A DNA stretch of 64,000 bases from Mitsuokella sp. oral taxon 131 str. W9106 (GCF_000469545.1 NZ_KI273052.1:1-64000); one strand, 5' to 3'; positions 52,440 through 60,960 are shown, numbered from the stretch's first letter. Notes: a model not told the origin generated them from the letters alone. Program-made: numbers and translations.

Positions 52440-52988
52440 ATGAAACAAGAAAATACGATGCCGGTGCGAAACATGACAAAGATGGCGCTTTGCGTGGCAC
52501 TTTGCTGTGTCACCGCATATATTTCCATTCCGTTGCCGTTCACTACGGCGATGATCACGGCGTTGACGCTTGCGATGAATCTTACAGCATTTATCTTGAC
52601 CCCGCGAGAAACGTTTACGGTGCTTTGCGTCTACACTCTGCTTGGGTGCATTGGCCTCCCGGTCTTTGTCGGCGGTACGTCGGGGCTGGGCAAACTTCTT
52701 GGCCCAACGGGGGGCTTCATCATAGCCTTTGTCATCGCCTATCCGATTGTCAGTTGGCTCAAGGGAACGGGGAATTCGTTTAAACGTTTCGTGCTGGCGG
52801 CCGTTTTCATCGGCATTCCCATCACGTATGTCGGAGGATTGATCTCCATGATGCTCTTGATGGACGTCAGCCTTTGGCAGGCTCTCGTTATGGCAGTTTT
52901 CCCGTTTATCCCAGGCGATATTTTGAAGGCGGCTTTTGCTGCATTTTTGGGTGTGAAACTCAATAGACTTTTCCGTCAGCATGAATGA
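52440..52988 (+). CDS. bioY: biotin transporter substrate-binding subunit BioY
   Basis: A 182-residue membrane protein of the BioY (S component of ECF biotin transporters) family, with about six hydrophobic segments. Landmarks are MALCVALCCVTAYISIP, FVGGTSGLGKLLGPTGGFI and the FIPGDILKA motif near the C-terminus. ECF module genes are not nearby; solitary BioY can use shared ones. ATG 52440 with GAGGT upstream is chosen; TTG 52401 and ATG 52458 are in frame. It overlaps the thiolase-like gene by 8 nt, so import and acyl chemistry are coupled. Confidence 0.92.
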   Translation: MKQENTMPVRNMTKMALCVALCCVTAYISIPLPFTTAMITALTLAMNLTAFILTPRETFTVLCVYTLLGCIGLPVFVGGTSGLGKLLGPTGGFIIAFVIAYPIVSWLKGTGNSFKRFVLAAVFIGIPITYVGGLISMMLLMDVSLWQALVMAVFPFIPGDILKAAFAAFLGVKLNRLFRQHE

Positions 52989-54132
52989 TATGGAAAATGT
53001 TTACGTACTTGGCGGCTTGCGAACTCCGCTTGCGAAGCGCGGAGGACACTTCCGCGCCCTGCGTCCGGAATGCTTCACGGCAGAACTTCTGCGTGCCTTG
53101 TTGAAGCAATATGACGTCGATGGGTTGGATGCCGTTTTTTGCGGCAACGCTGTGGGAACGGGAGGCAATCTGACGCGGCTGGCATCATTATTGGCGGGCA
53201 TAGATGAACGCATACCTGCTGTGACGATCGATATGCAATGCGCTTCGGCGGCTGCTTCTTTGGATTTTGCTTTTTCGAGACTTGCCAGTGGGCAAGGACA
53301 CCTTTATGTTGCGGGCGGCATGGAAAGTCGCTCCTTGCAGCCTGTGCGGCGTTATGCTGAGGCGGATGAACGCCATGCATTGCTTCCACATGGCGAATAT
53401 ATGACAGCACAGTTTTCGCCGAAAGAGCTTTCAGCAGATGCCATGCTGCGAGGGGCGGAACGAACGGCAAAGGAAGAGAAAGCCAGTCGTACAGAACTTG
53501 AAGAATGGGCTGCAAGAAGTCACGCTCGGGCCGCTGCTGCACGTCGTGAGGGCAGTCTGCAGAAACTTATCGTTCCTATTGCAGGCTTATCCAAAGATGA
53601 TAGCATACGAGAGACGATGAGCCTCGGCTTTCTCAAGCGATTGCCGCCTCTCTTTGGTACGGGAGGGCTTACGACGGCGGGGACATCATGCAGGATGAAC
53701 GACGGTGCGGCGCTCGCGCTTCTTTGCTCTGAAGAATATCTGACAAAAATGGAAAGGAAGGCAGACGTTCGCCTTTTGGCGGTGGAAATGTCAGGCGGCG
53801 ATCCGCTTTACAGCCCGCGTGGAGCCATGCAAGCTGCCGATCAGCTTTTGGAGCGGATGCGGCTTTCCTATGAGGATATGGCAGCGATTGAATTCAATGA
53901 GTCGTTTGCTGTCATAGATGTTCTCTTTGCACGGCGCTACCCAAAGCTTGTTGGACGGTATAATACGTTTGGTGGTGCGCTTGCTTATGGACATCCTTAC
54001 GGCGCATCGGGAGCGGTGCTTCTCCTGCACCTGATTGAGGCAGTCAAAAAACATGGCGGCGGCTATGGGCTTCTCTCTATTGCCGGCGCCGGAGGCGTTG
54101 GAGAAGCAATCCTGGTGGAGATTTTTGGATGA
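52981..54132 (+). CDS. thiolase-like protein (YhfS-like), second catalytic Cys missing
   Basis: A 383-residue thiolase-superfamily protein. The acyl-accepting C87 (MQCASAAAS), the NESFA motif and H338 (GGALAYGHPYGASGA) are in place, but the C-terminal CxG motif reads LLSIAGAGG: the general-base cysteine of thiolases is replaced by S366. It may therefore not be a standard acetyl-CoA acetyltransferase. B. subtilis yhfS, in the BirA-regulated yhfUTS operon, is the closest context match known to me. Overlaps bioY by 8 nt and the ligase gene by 4 nt. Confidence 0.85.
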   Translation: MNDMENVYVLGGLRTPLAKRGGHFRALRPECFTAELLRALLKQYDVDGLDAVFCGNAVGTGGNLTRLASLLAGIDERIPAVTIDMQCASAAASLDFAFSRLASGQGHLYVAGGMESRSLQPVRRYAEADERHALLPHGEYMTAQFSPKELSADAMLRGAERTAKEEKASRTELEEWAARSHARAAAARREGSLQKLIVPIAGLSKDDSIRETMSLGFLKRLPPLFGTGGLTTAGTSCRMNDGAALALLCSEEYLTKMERKADVRLLAVEMSGGDPLYSPRGAMQAADQLLERMRLSYEDMAAIEFNESFAVIDVLFARRYPKLVGRYNTFGGALAYGHPYGASGAVLLLHLIEAVKKHGGGYGLLSIAGAGGVGEAILVEIFG

Positions 54133-55463
54133 ATTACTATCGATTGTTCAAGGATCGGTCGATTTCCTATGAAGGGAAGCCATTTCTTTATGTTGGTGAA
54201 GAAACCTACAGTTATCGTGCTTTTTTCGCAGAAATCGAGAGGATGGCAAAACAACTTTCATGTGTGATAAAAGACGACCTAAAGAATGCCGACGTACTGG
54301 TTTCTGCTGAATCTTTTTTAAGCCAGGCCCTGCTATTCTTTGCTGCGCAAAAATTCCATGCTCGTCCGATCCTTCTGCACCATGGCCTTGCCGGAGCAGA
54401 TAGGGAATCTATTGCAAAAGCGAATGGCTTGCAGGGAATCCTTCGCTTGAATGATGGAAGCCTATCGTACAGGCCTTTTCCCTATGAAGCCCGACAACAT
54501 GAATCTCTAGATTGCCTTGGGGTCTTGAGTTCTGGAACGACAGGCACACCAAAGGTCATGTATCGCACATTTGAAAGTTGGGCGGGATTTTTCCCTGTGC
54601 AAAATGAAATCTTTGGATTGAAAGAAACGTCTTGCCTTTTCCTTCATGGCAGCCTGAGTTTTACTGGCAACCTCAATGCTTTTCTCGCTGCACTCTTCAG
54701 AGGTGCTTCCGTTTGCACGAGTGAACGTGCGAACGTGAAATCATGGATCGCTTTAATGGAAAAATGTGCAGCAGACATCATCTACCTTGTTCCTGCAAAA
54801 CTTCGTCTTTTGGCAGAAGCAATTCAATCTGACATTTCAAGTGTGAGGTCTTTGTTTACGGGATCGCAAATTATCCCTGCATCTCTCTTGAGCCTGTTGC
54901 AGAGAAAACTGCCGAATGCTTCCATCATCCTCTACTACGGAGCAAGTGAACTCAATTACATCACTTATGCGCACTGCGGAGACTGCACGCGTGATCCGAG
55001 AAATTTGGGAATCCCGTTTCCAGGAGTGAACATCTCTGTTGCAGATGGATGGATCTATGTGGATACGCCCTTTCATGTAAGCGGAATCCCATCACCATTT
55101 ACCTTGCATGACAAAGGGTATATGAATGAGAAAGGCGAATTAATTTTTGAAGGACGCGAACAGGCATGGGTAAACAAAGGCGGTTTTAAGATCAGTTTGG
55201 AGCATGTGGAACTGAAGATCAAGGCTGTTGCAGGCATTCGTGAGGCAGTCGTTCTTCCGGTTGGGGATGAGGTGCGAGGCGAGGAACTTGTCGCATTTCT
55301 TGTGCCTGCTGATGGGATTGAAAAAAAGAAACTTCGCCGCATGGTGCGCAGCACACTTTTGCCTGTTGAGATGCCGAAAAAGATGTATTTTCTTGCAGAA
55401 ATCCCGCTCAATGATCGTGGCAAACTGGCGAAAGACGTATTGCTGAAGAAAATCGGGAAATAG
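54129..55463 (+). CDS. AMP-dependent acyl-CoA synthetase/ligase (YhfT-like)
   Basis: A 444-residue adenylate-forming enzyme. Motifs: SSGTTGTPK at 134-142 (phosphate loop), YYGASELN (about 267-274), DKGYMNEKGELIFEGR with the adenylate-binding Asp, and K432 in NDRGKLAK (adenylation lysine). It is shorter than typical fatty acyl-CoA ligases. The acid substrate is unknown; pimelate, glutarate or fatty acids are possible given bioY and the thiolase-like neighbour. Codon use is clearly AT-richer than surrounding housekeeping genes. Last gene of the operon; no convincing terminator follows. Confidence 0.88.
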   Translation: MNYYRLFKDRSISYEGKPFLYVGEETYSYRAFFAEIERMAKQLSCVIKDDLKNADVLVSAESFLSQALLFFAAQKFHARPILLHHGLAGADRESIAKANGLQGILRLNDGSLSYRPFPYEARQHESLDCLGVLSSGTTGTPKVMYRTFESWAGFFPVQNEIFGLKETSCLFLHGSLSFTGNLNAFLAALFRGASVCTSERANVKSWIALMEKCAADIIYLVPAKLRLLAEAIQSDISSVRSLFTGSQIIPASLLSLLQRKLPNASIILYYGASELNYITYAHCGDCTRDPRNLGIPFPGVNISVADGWIYVDTPFHVSGIPSPFTLHDKGYMNEKGELIFEGREQAWVNKGGFKISLEHVELKIKAVAGIREAVVLPVGDEVRGEELVAFLVPADGIEKKKLRRMVRSTLLPVEMPKKMYFLAEIPLNDRGKLAKDVLLKKIGK

Positions 55464-55693
55464 CTTGGAATGGAAACTTCTGATGGAGGCAATAAATAGA
55501 TTGATGCAAAAAGGTCCATTTTGGAATCCGCTCCGTTCCACTTTAAGGAAAAAGTCAAAAGCAATTGAAATAAGGGAATCAAAAATGGAACAGATTCATT
55601 CGACCAAAGGTGCTTCTGTCTATCCTTTTTCAGTTTCCGATTTCATTTTACAATGAACCCAATCTTCCTTGATGAAAAAGGCGGAAAAAGAAC
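55464..55693. other. AT-rich intergenic stretch without a supported gene
   Basis: Between the ligase gene and the rplM promoter I see no terminator with a T-run and no supported gene. A 63-codon open frame at 55465-55656 lacks a family signature. A small TGGAA/TTCCA hairpin at 55522-55540 is the only structure. With the promoter and leader that follow, the gene-free region runs to 55829. Confidence 0.6.
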
Positions 55694-55722
55694 TTGACGC
55701 ACTCCGGGTTTTTCAGTAGAAT
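55694..55722 (+). promoter_or_regulatory. promoter for rplM-rpsI
   Basis: TTGACG at 55694-55699 and TAGAAT at 55717-55722 with a 17-nt spacer. The predicted start near 55729 gives a leader of about 100 nt, long enough for a regulatory structure. Confidence 0.78.
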
Positions 55723-55732
55723 AGTTCCATGT

Positions 55733-55784
55733 GATGTTACGCATCTGTGTTTCCATTAGCCCCGGAGTCATGAGGCGTTGCATC
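55733..55784 (+). ncRNA. possible L13 ribosomal-protein leader
   Basis: In the rplM leader, 55733-55742 (GATGTTACGC) can pair with 55775-55784 (GCGTTGCATC) as two 4-bp helices around a 2-nt mismatch. Firmicutes often carry an autoregulatory L13 leader at this place (Rfam L13_leader). Identity with that family was not tested; the call rests on position and a long-range pairing. Confidence 0.35.
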
Positions 55785-55829
55785 TACCTACAAAGACAAC
55801 GAGACATAAACTCTAGGGGGGAAAATCGC

Positions 55830-56270
55830 ATGAAGACAACGTTTATGGCAAATGCATCCAATATCGAGCGCAAGTGGTATGTTGTAGACGCTGAAGGTCA
55901 GACGGTCGGCCGTCTCGCAGCCGAAGTCGCTAAAGTTCTTCGCGGTAAAAATAAGCCGACTTATACTCCGCATGTCGATACGGGCGACCACGTCATTGTC
56001 ATCAATGCAGAGAAGGTAAGGTTCACGGGAAAGAAGCTCACGGACAAGACGTATTTCCGTCATTCCGGCTATCAAGGCGGCACGACGTTCACATCGGCCG
56101 GTCATATGCTGGAGCGCTTCCCAGAGCGCGTTTTGGAGCACGCGATCAAGGGCATGCTCCCGAAAAACCGTCTCGGCGCGCAGATGTACCGAAAGCTCAG
56201 CGTTTACGCCGGTCCGGAGCATCCGCATGCCGCACAGAAGCCCGAGAAGCTCACGTTCAACATCCGCTGA
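55830..56270 (+). CDS. rplM: 50S ribosomal protein L13
   Basis: A 146-residue protein of the large subunit. Landmarks are [36 protein letters not shown] and [12 protein letters not shown] 55830 follows a GGGGGG purine tract. The open frame extends upstream into the leader but that part has no L13 similarity. Followed by rpsI in the universal rplM-rpsI order. Confidence 0.97.
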   Translation: MKTTFMANASNIERKWYVVDAEGQTVGRLAAEVAKVLRGKNKPTYTPHVDTGDHVIVINAEKVRFTGKKLTDKTYFRHSGYQGGTTFTSAGHMLERFPERVLEHAIKGMLPKNRLGAQMYRKLSVYAGPEHPHAAQKPEKLTFNIR

Positions 56271-56294
56271 TCTGGAAAGGGAGGAACATATAAT

Positions 56295-56687
56295 ATGGCA
56301 CAAGTCAGCTATTACGGCACGGGTCGTAGAAAGTCGTCCGTTGCCCGTGTTCGTCTGGTTCCAGGCGAAGGCAAAGTCACGATCAATGGCCGCGACATGG
56401 AAGAATATTTCGGCCTCAAGACGCTCGAACTCATCGTTCGTCAGCCGCTGAACCTCACGGAGACGGCCGATAAGTATGACGTCATCGCAAACGTCGCAGG
56501 CGGCGGCGTAACGGGGCAGGCAGGCGCGATTCGCCACGGCATCACGCGTGCACTCATGGAGATGGACGCAGAGCTCCGCCCAGCGCTCAAGAAAGCCGGC
56601 TTCGTCACGCGTGACCCGCGTGAAAAGGAACGCCGCAAGTACGGTCTCAAGAAGGCCCGCAAGGCATCGCAGTTCTCGAAGCGTTAA
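56295..56687 (+). CDS. rpsI: 30S ribosomal protein S9
   Basis: A 130-residue protein of the small-subunit head whose C-terminal tail reaches the P-site tRNA. It shows [16 protein letters not shown], the [15 protein letters not shown] core and the ending in ASQFSKR. GGGAGG precedes the ATG. A strong terminator follows. Confidence 0.97.
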   Translation: MAQVSYYGTGRRKSSVARVRLVPGEGKVTINGRDMEEYFGLKTLELIVRQPLNLTETADKYDVIANVAGGGVTGQAGAIRHGITRALMEMDAELRPALKKAGFVTRDPREKERRKYGLKKARKASQFSKR

Positions 56688-56709
56688 GCAGAAAGAATCG
56701 GATAGAACG

Positions 56710-56955
56710 TTACAAAAGCCCGTCAGTCCAGTACTGGCGGGCTTTTTCGGTTATCTTGACGCGCTGAGGCTGGCCGTAAGGTTGATGAAAATCGGTTGAT
56801 TTTTCGAGTCGAAAGTTACATACAAGAACGTTCGATTGAGCATCAGATGCTGTCGTGTTGTAGTCTTCCTGCGTGCATTCCCACGACACGTTATGTCGGT
56901 CATGGATTTCCTGTATCTTGTAGCAGTCGGCGACGGGCAAATTACATTTTGCCAT
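56710..56955 (-). CDS. possible small minus-strand ORF, unrecognised
   Basis: An 81-codon frame on the minus strand, the only minus-strand candidate in the window. It has a possible promoter of its own (TATAAT on the minus strand at 56993-56998 with TAGACT 18 nt further upstream), but no good ribosome site, and its last 11 codons run through the rpsI terminator. The protein is not hydrophobic, has four cysteines and matches no family I know. It may be a decayed remnant or non-coding. Confidence 0.25.
   Translation of the reverse strand: MAKCNLPVADCYKIQEIHDRHNVSWECTQEDYNTTASDAQSNVLVCNFRLEKSTDFHQPYGQPQRVKITEKARQYWTDGLL
56715..56747 (+). terminator. terminator of rplM-rpsI
   Basis: A 13-bp stem with one G-U pair (56715-56727 with 56733-56745), loop CCAGT, and a T-run ending at 56747. 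The A-tract on the left arm means it could also terminate transcripts arriving from the minus strand. Confidence 0.92.
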
Positions 56956-57029
56956 GAGGGATTCTTGCTATGAATTTTTCGTGTGCAAGTTAATTATACA
57001 ATCCGCCACGTTTTGAAGTCTACAAAGTA
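56748..57029. other. AT-rich gap between rpsI and the ACT gene
   Basis: About 280 nt without a supported + strand gene, visibly AT-richer than its surroundings. It holds only the questionable minus-strand frame described separately and a minus-strand TATAAT. No tRNA-like or riboswitch-like structure was recognised. Confidence 0.6.
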
Positions 57030-57059
57030 TTGGATTTTTTGATTGCCGCTTGCTATAAT
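57030..57059 (+). promoter_or_regulatory. promoter for the ACT-PFL gene pair
   Basis: TTGGAT at 57030-57035 and a perfect TATAAT at 57054-57059 with an 18-nt spacer, about 40 nt ahead of the ACT-domain start codon. Confidence 0.55.
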
Positions 57060-57098
57060 GAGGCGAGACGATGGAATCAATGGAAAGGAAGATTCTCG

Positions 57099-57368
57099 AT
57101 GAAATTAGTAGTCACGGTTGTAGGCAAGGATCGCGTCGGTATCATTGCAATGGTCAGTCGGATTCTTTCGGAAAACAATGTCAATATCCTAAGCATCAAT
57201 CAGAATATCATGGACGGCTTCTTCAACATGGTACTGATCGCGGAAATCAGCGAGAGCAAAATAAAGCTTGCGGATCTGCAAAAGAAACTCAAAGAGAAGG
57301 GGCAGGAGATCCACGTCGACATCAAGGCGCAGCATGAGGACATTTTCAACGTCATGCATAACATTTGA
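57099..57368 (+). CDS. ACT domain protein (UPF0237)
   Basis: An 89-residue stand-alone ACT domain (MKLVVTVVGKDRVGIIAMVSRIL at the start), the small-molecule-sensing fold that usually binds amino acids. UPF0237 proteins are typically paired with a UPF0210/PFL gene, as here 30 nt downstream. Ligand and function are unknown. The start follows AAAGGAAGA. Confidence 0.9.
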   Translation: MKLVVTVVGKDRVGIIAMVSRILSENNVNILSINQNIMDGFFNMVLIAEISESKIKLADLQKKLKEKGQEIHVDIKAQHEDIFNVMHNI

Positions 57369-57398
57369 ACCGGCTCGTGGATAGGAGGAAAGAATCCA

Positions 57399-58760
57399 TT
57401 GATCACGATAGATGATATTATTGAAACCAACCGTATGATAATGGAAAATCGTCTCGACGTGCGCACGATCACGATGGGCATTTCGCTTCGCGACTGTGCG
57501 CATCCGAATCTCGAAAAGTTCTGTCAGAACATTTATGATAAGATCACGACGTCGGCGGAGTTTCTCGTCAAGACGGGCGAGGACATCGAGGCGGAGTACG
57601 GCATTCCCATCATCAACAAGCGTGTATCCGTCACGCCGATTGCGATTGCGGCAGACGCCTGCAGGACGGATTCCTACGTTCCCGTGGCGGAGGCGATGGA
57701 TCGCGCTGCAAAGGCGATCGGCATCGATTTCATCGGAGGCTTTTCGGCGCTCGTCGAAAAGGGATTCACGCACGGCGACCGCGTGCTCATAAATTCCATC
57801 CCGCAGGCTCTCGCTGCTACGGATCTCGTCTGCTCATCCGTCAATCTCGGCTCGACGAAGGCGGGCATCAACATGGATTGCGTGCGCGAGATCGGCGAGA
57901 TCATCAAGCGCACGGCGGAGCTTACGCGCGACAAGGAGGCGCTTGGCTGTGCGAAGCTCGTCGTATTCTGCAACGCGCCGGGGGATAATCCGTTTATGGC
58001 AGGTGCATTCCATGGTGTCAGTGAAGCAGATCAAGTCGTCAGCGTCGGCGTCAGCGGCCCAGGTGTCGTCAAACATGTGCTGGAAGGGCTAAAGGGAGCA
58101 GACTTTACGGAAATTGCCGAGCAGATCAAGAAGACGGCATTCAAGATCACGCGCGTCGGCCAGCTCGTCGCGCGCGAGGCCTCGAAGCGCCTCGGCGTAC
58201 CGTTTGGCATCATCGATCTGTCGCTCGCACCGACGCCTGCTGTCGGCGACAGTGTCGCGCGCATCATCGAAGAGATGGGCATTGAGGGATGCGGCGCACC
58301 GGGCACGACGGCGGCGCTTGCACTCTTGAATGATGCGGTCAAGAAGGGCGGTCTCATGGCTTCGTCGCACGTCGGCGGCCTTTCTGGCGCATTCATCCCA
58401 GTCAGCGAGGATGAGGGCATGATCCATGCCGTTTCGAATGGAAGCCTTTCGCTTGAAAAGCTCGAAGCGATGACGTGTGTCTGCTCCGTCGGACTCGACA
58501 TGATTGCGATTGCGGGCGATACGAGCGCGGCGACGATTTCCGGCATTATCGCAGATGAGGCGGCAATCGGCATGATCAACAATAAGACGACGGCCGTCCG
58601 CGTCATCCCTGTACCGGGCAAGAAGGTAGGCGATACGGTCGAATTTGGCGGGCTCTTGGGTTACTGCCCGATCGTTCCCGTGTCGGATCGCTACAGTTCT
58701 GATGCATTCATCGCACGTGGCGGACGGATCCCTGCACCCGTGCGCAGCTTGACGAATTGA
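57399..58760 (+). CDS. PFL family protein (UPF0210/DUF711)
   Basis: A 453-residue protein of the UPF0210 family, distantly related to pyruvate formate-lyase in fold; no catalytic activity is established. It contains the [13 protein letters not shown] and [15 protein letters not shown] segments typical of the family and a C-terminal Gly-rich region. No glycyl-radical motif is obvious. It starts at TTG 57399 with AGGAGG upstream and is paired with the ACT protein, a conserved pair in Firmicutes. Confidence 0.9.
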   Translation: MITIDDIIETNRMIMENRLDVRTITMGISLRDCAHPNLEKFCQNIYDKITTSAEFLVKTGEDIEAEYGIPIINKRVSVTPIAIAADACRTDSYVPVAEAMDRAAKAIGIDFIGGFSALVEKGFTHGDRVLINSIPQALAATDLVCSSVNLGSTKAGINMDCVREIGEIIKRTAELTRDKEALGCAKLVVFCNAPGDNPFMAGAFHGVSEADQVVSVGVSGPGVVKHVLEGLKGADFTEIAEQIKKTAFKITRVGQLVAREASKRLGVPFGIIDLSLAPTPAVGDSVARIIEEMGIEGCGAPGTTAALALLNDAVKKGGLMASSHVGGLSGAFIPVSEDEGMIHAVSNGSLSLEKLEAMTCVCSVGLDMIAIAGDTSAATISGIIADEAAIGMINNKTTAVRVIPVPGKKVGDTVEFGGLLGYCPIVPVSDRYSSDAFIARGGRIPAPVRSLTN

Positions 58761-58776
58761 TGGGGGAGAGTATGTC

Positions 58777-59412
58777 ATGCGTGTGACGAAAAAGGTAAAG
58801 GCGGAGCAGATAGCCATTCTCGAATGTGTCTATGGAGGTACAAAGCCAGAACTTCATTTTTCGAGTGCATTTGAGCTTTTGATTGCCGTCATACTCTCGG
58901 CACAGTGTACGGACAAGCGCGTCAATGTTACGACAGCGCGCCTCTTTTCGAAGGCGAATACACCGGAAGCAATTGCAGCGATGGGACTTTCCGCGCTTGA
59001 GGCAGAGATCAAAGACTGTGGCCTTTACCACACAAAGGCGAAGAACATCTTGGCGACGTGCCAAATGATCTGTAGGGAGTATGGCGGTGAGGTGCCGGCG
59101 GACTTCGAAACGCTGCAAAAGCTGCCGGGGGTCGGACGCAAGACCGCGAACGTCGTCATGAGCGTCGCGTTCCACTATCCGGCGATTGCGGTCGATACGC
59201 ATGTGTTTCGCGTTGCGAATCGGCTGAAGCTCGCTGTGGGAAAGACGCCGCTTGCGGTGGAAGAAGGGCTGAAGAAGGCGATTCCGCGGGAAAAGTGGTC
59301 CGACGCGCACCATTGGCTGATTTGGCATGGGCGTAAGATCTGCAAGGCGCGAAAGCCGGCTTGTGCGAGCTGTCCGCTCGCGGCGGTCTGTCCGAGTGCG
59401 GGCGTCGAATGA
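58777..59412 (+). CDS. nth: endonuclease III
   Basis: A DNA glycosylase/AP lyase for oxidised pyrimidines. The 211-residue protein has the helix-hairpin-helix LPGVGRKTANVV with catalytic K122, D140 in VDTHVFR, and a 4Fe-4S cluster ligated by C189, C196, C199 and C205 (Cx6Cx2Cx5C). GGGGGAG precedes the ATG. It is followed 10 nt later by the acetyltransferase gene. Confidence 0.95.
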   Translation: MRVTKKVKAEQIAILECVYGGTKPELHFSSAFELLIAVILSAQCTDKRVNVTTARLFSKANTPEAIAAMGLSALEAEIKDCGLYHTKAKNILATCQMICREYGGEVPADFETLQKLPGVGRKTANVVMSVAFHYPAIAVDTHVFRVANRLKLAVGKTPLAVEEGLKKAIPREKWSDAHHWLIWHGRKICKARKPACASCPLAAVCPSAGVE

Positions 59413-59422
59413 GGGGATAAAG

Positions 59423-59875
59423 TTGGAGTACAGGAAAGCAACGTTTCAGGATGTCGAGGCGATTATCGAGCTCGTCAATGCCTATGCGGCGGATGGTGTC
59501 ATGCTTGCGCGCTCGCGCAATACGCTTTATGAGACACTGCGCGATATGATCGTCGCCGTGACGGACGAGGGGAAGCTCGTTGGCGTCGGCGGCCTTCATG
59601 TGATATGGGATCGGCTCGCTGAGATTCGCACGCTCGCTGTCTCACCCGATATGACGCGGCAGGGGATCGGTGCAGAAATCGTGCGCCGCCTTATCGAGGA
59701 GGGCGATGCACTCGGCGTCGAAAAATACTTTACGCTGACCTACAAGCCGGGATTTTTCCAAACGATGGGCTTTCAGGCCATCACGAAGGAAGAACTTCCT
59801 CATAAGGTATGGAAGGAATGCATCGATTGCCCGAAGTTTCCGAACTGCGATGAAATCGCAATGGTCCGCGTCTGA
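59423..59875 (+). CDS. GNAT N-acetyltransferase, short ArgA-like
   Basis: A 150-residue GNAT protein. The acetyl-CoA loop is in TLAVSPDMTRQGIGAEIVRRL, and the C-terminal HKVWKECIDCPKFPNC motif resembles short amino-acid N-acetyltransferases such as the mycobacterial glutamate acetyltransferase. It may make N-acetylglutamate for arginine synthesis, but no arg gene is nearby. TTG 59423 is taken as start, after a GAGGGGA site. Confidence 0.75.
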   Translation: MEYRKATFQDVEAIIELVNAYAADGVMLARSRNTLYETLRDMIVAVTDEGKLVGVGGLHVIWDRLAEIRTLAVSPDMTRQGIGAEIVRRLIEEGDALGVEKYFTLTYKPGFFQTMGFQAITKEELPHKVWKECIDCPKFPNCDEIAMVRV

Positions 59876-59882
59876 TAAACGA

Positions 59883-59911
59883 TTGACAGGGGAATCTTCG
59901 GGAACATTCAT
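59883..59911 (+). promoter_or_regulatory. possible promoter for aroF-tyrA
   Basis: A consensus TTGACA at 59883-59888 lies 17 nt before a poor -10 (ATTCAT, 59906-59911) in the 71-nt gap upstream of aroF. No T-box or trp-type leader was seen. Confidence 0.33.
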
Positions 59912-59946
59912 TTCGCGGCGCAAAGCACTTTGCAGGAGGAACAGAC

Positions 59947-60960
59947 ATGATTATTGTAATGAAGCCGAACGCGACGAAGGAGAATATTCACGGTATGGTG
60001 AAGCACCTCGAGAAGGTTGGGCTAAAGGCGCACCTTTCGACTGGTGAGGACTGTACGATCATCGGTGTCATCGGCGACCGCAAGAAGATCGCCGGGCTTG
60101 AGGTCGGCATGATGGACGGCGTCGAAAAGACGGTGCGCATCACGGAAAAGTACAAGCTCGTAAGCCGAAACTTCCATCCCGAAGATACGATCGTTGACGT
60201 CGCCGGCGTCAAGGTCGGCGGCAATGCGATTGTCGTCATGGCAGGTCCCTGCTCGGTTGAGAGCGAGGAGCAGCTCCGCGAGGCGGCGCGTGCCGTCAAA
60301 GCTGGCGGTGCAAGATTCCTGCGAGGCGGCGCATTCAAGCCGCGCACGAGCCCGTACGATTTCCAGGGCCTTGCCGATACGGGACTCAAGATGCTTCGCA
60401 AGATTGCAGACGAGGAAGGTCTTCGCGTCGTCACGGAGATTGTCGACAAGGATGATATCGACCTTGTCGGCGCGTATACGGATCTCTACCAGGTCGGTGC
60501 GCGCAACATGCAGAATTTCCAGCTTCTGAAGGCGCTCGGCAAGGCGAAAAAGCCCGTCATGCTCAAGCGTGGTCTTTCGGCGACGATCAGCGAGTGGCTC
60601 AACGCTGCTGAGTACATCATGGCCGGTGGCAACGAAAACGTCATTTTCTGCGAGCGCGGCATACGCACGTACGAGACGTTTACGCGCAATACGCTTGACC
60701 TCAGCGCTGTCGTGGCAGTCAAGGAACTCTCGCACCTGCCGGTCGTTGTCGATCCGAGCCATGGAACGGGCCGTTGGCAGATGGTTCGCCCGATGGCACG
60801 CGCTGCCGTCGCCTCCGGCTGTGATGGCCTCATCATCGAGGTGCATCCGCATCCGGAAGCCGCACTGTCCGATGGCGACCAGAGTCTCACGCCGAAGAAT
60901 TTCAATGCATTGATGGAAGAGCTTGGCGCGATTGCGACGGTCATGGGGCGCAAGCTATGA
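59947..60960 (+). CDS. aroF: 3-deoxy-7-phosphoheptulonate synthase (DAHP synthase)
   Basis: First shikimate-pathway step. The 337-residue protein has an N-terminal ferredoxin-like domain (about 1-70) as in the Thermotoga enzyme, which mediates feedback by aromatic amino acids, and a TIM barrel with [32 protein letters not shown] and [14 protein letters not shown] precedes ATG 59947. It overlaps tyrA by 4 nt, suggesting control by tyrosine. Confidence 0.94.
   Translation: MIIVMKPNATKENIHGMVKHLEKVGLKAHLSTGEDCTIIGVIGDRKKIAGLEVGMMDGVEKTVRITEKYKLVSRNFHPEDTIVDVAGVKVGGNAIVVMAGPCSVESEEQLREAARAVKAGGARFLRGGAFKPRTSPYDFQGLADTGLKMLRKIADEEGLRVVTEIVDKDDIDLVGAYTDLYQVGARNMQNFQLLKALGKAKKPVMLKRGLSATISEWLNAAEYIMAGGNENVIFCERGIRTYETFTRNTLDLSAVVAVKELSHLPVVVDPSHGTGRWQMVRPMARAAVASGCDGLIIEVHPHPEAALSDGDQSLTPKNFNALMEELGAIATVMGRKL

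Noticed and set aside
55465-55656. 63-codon + strand frame after the ligase gene
   Set aside because: No family signature, low-complexity residues, no ribosome site; it lies in AT-rich spacer DNA.
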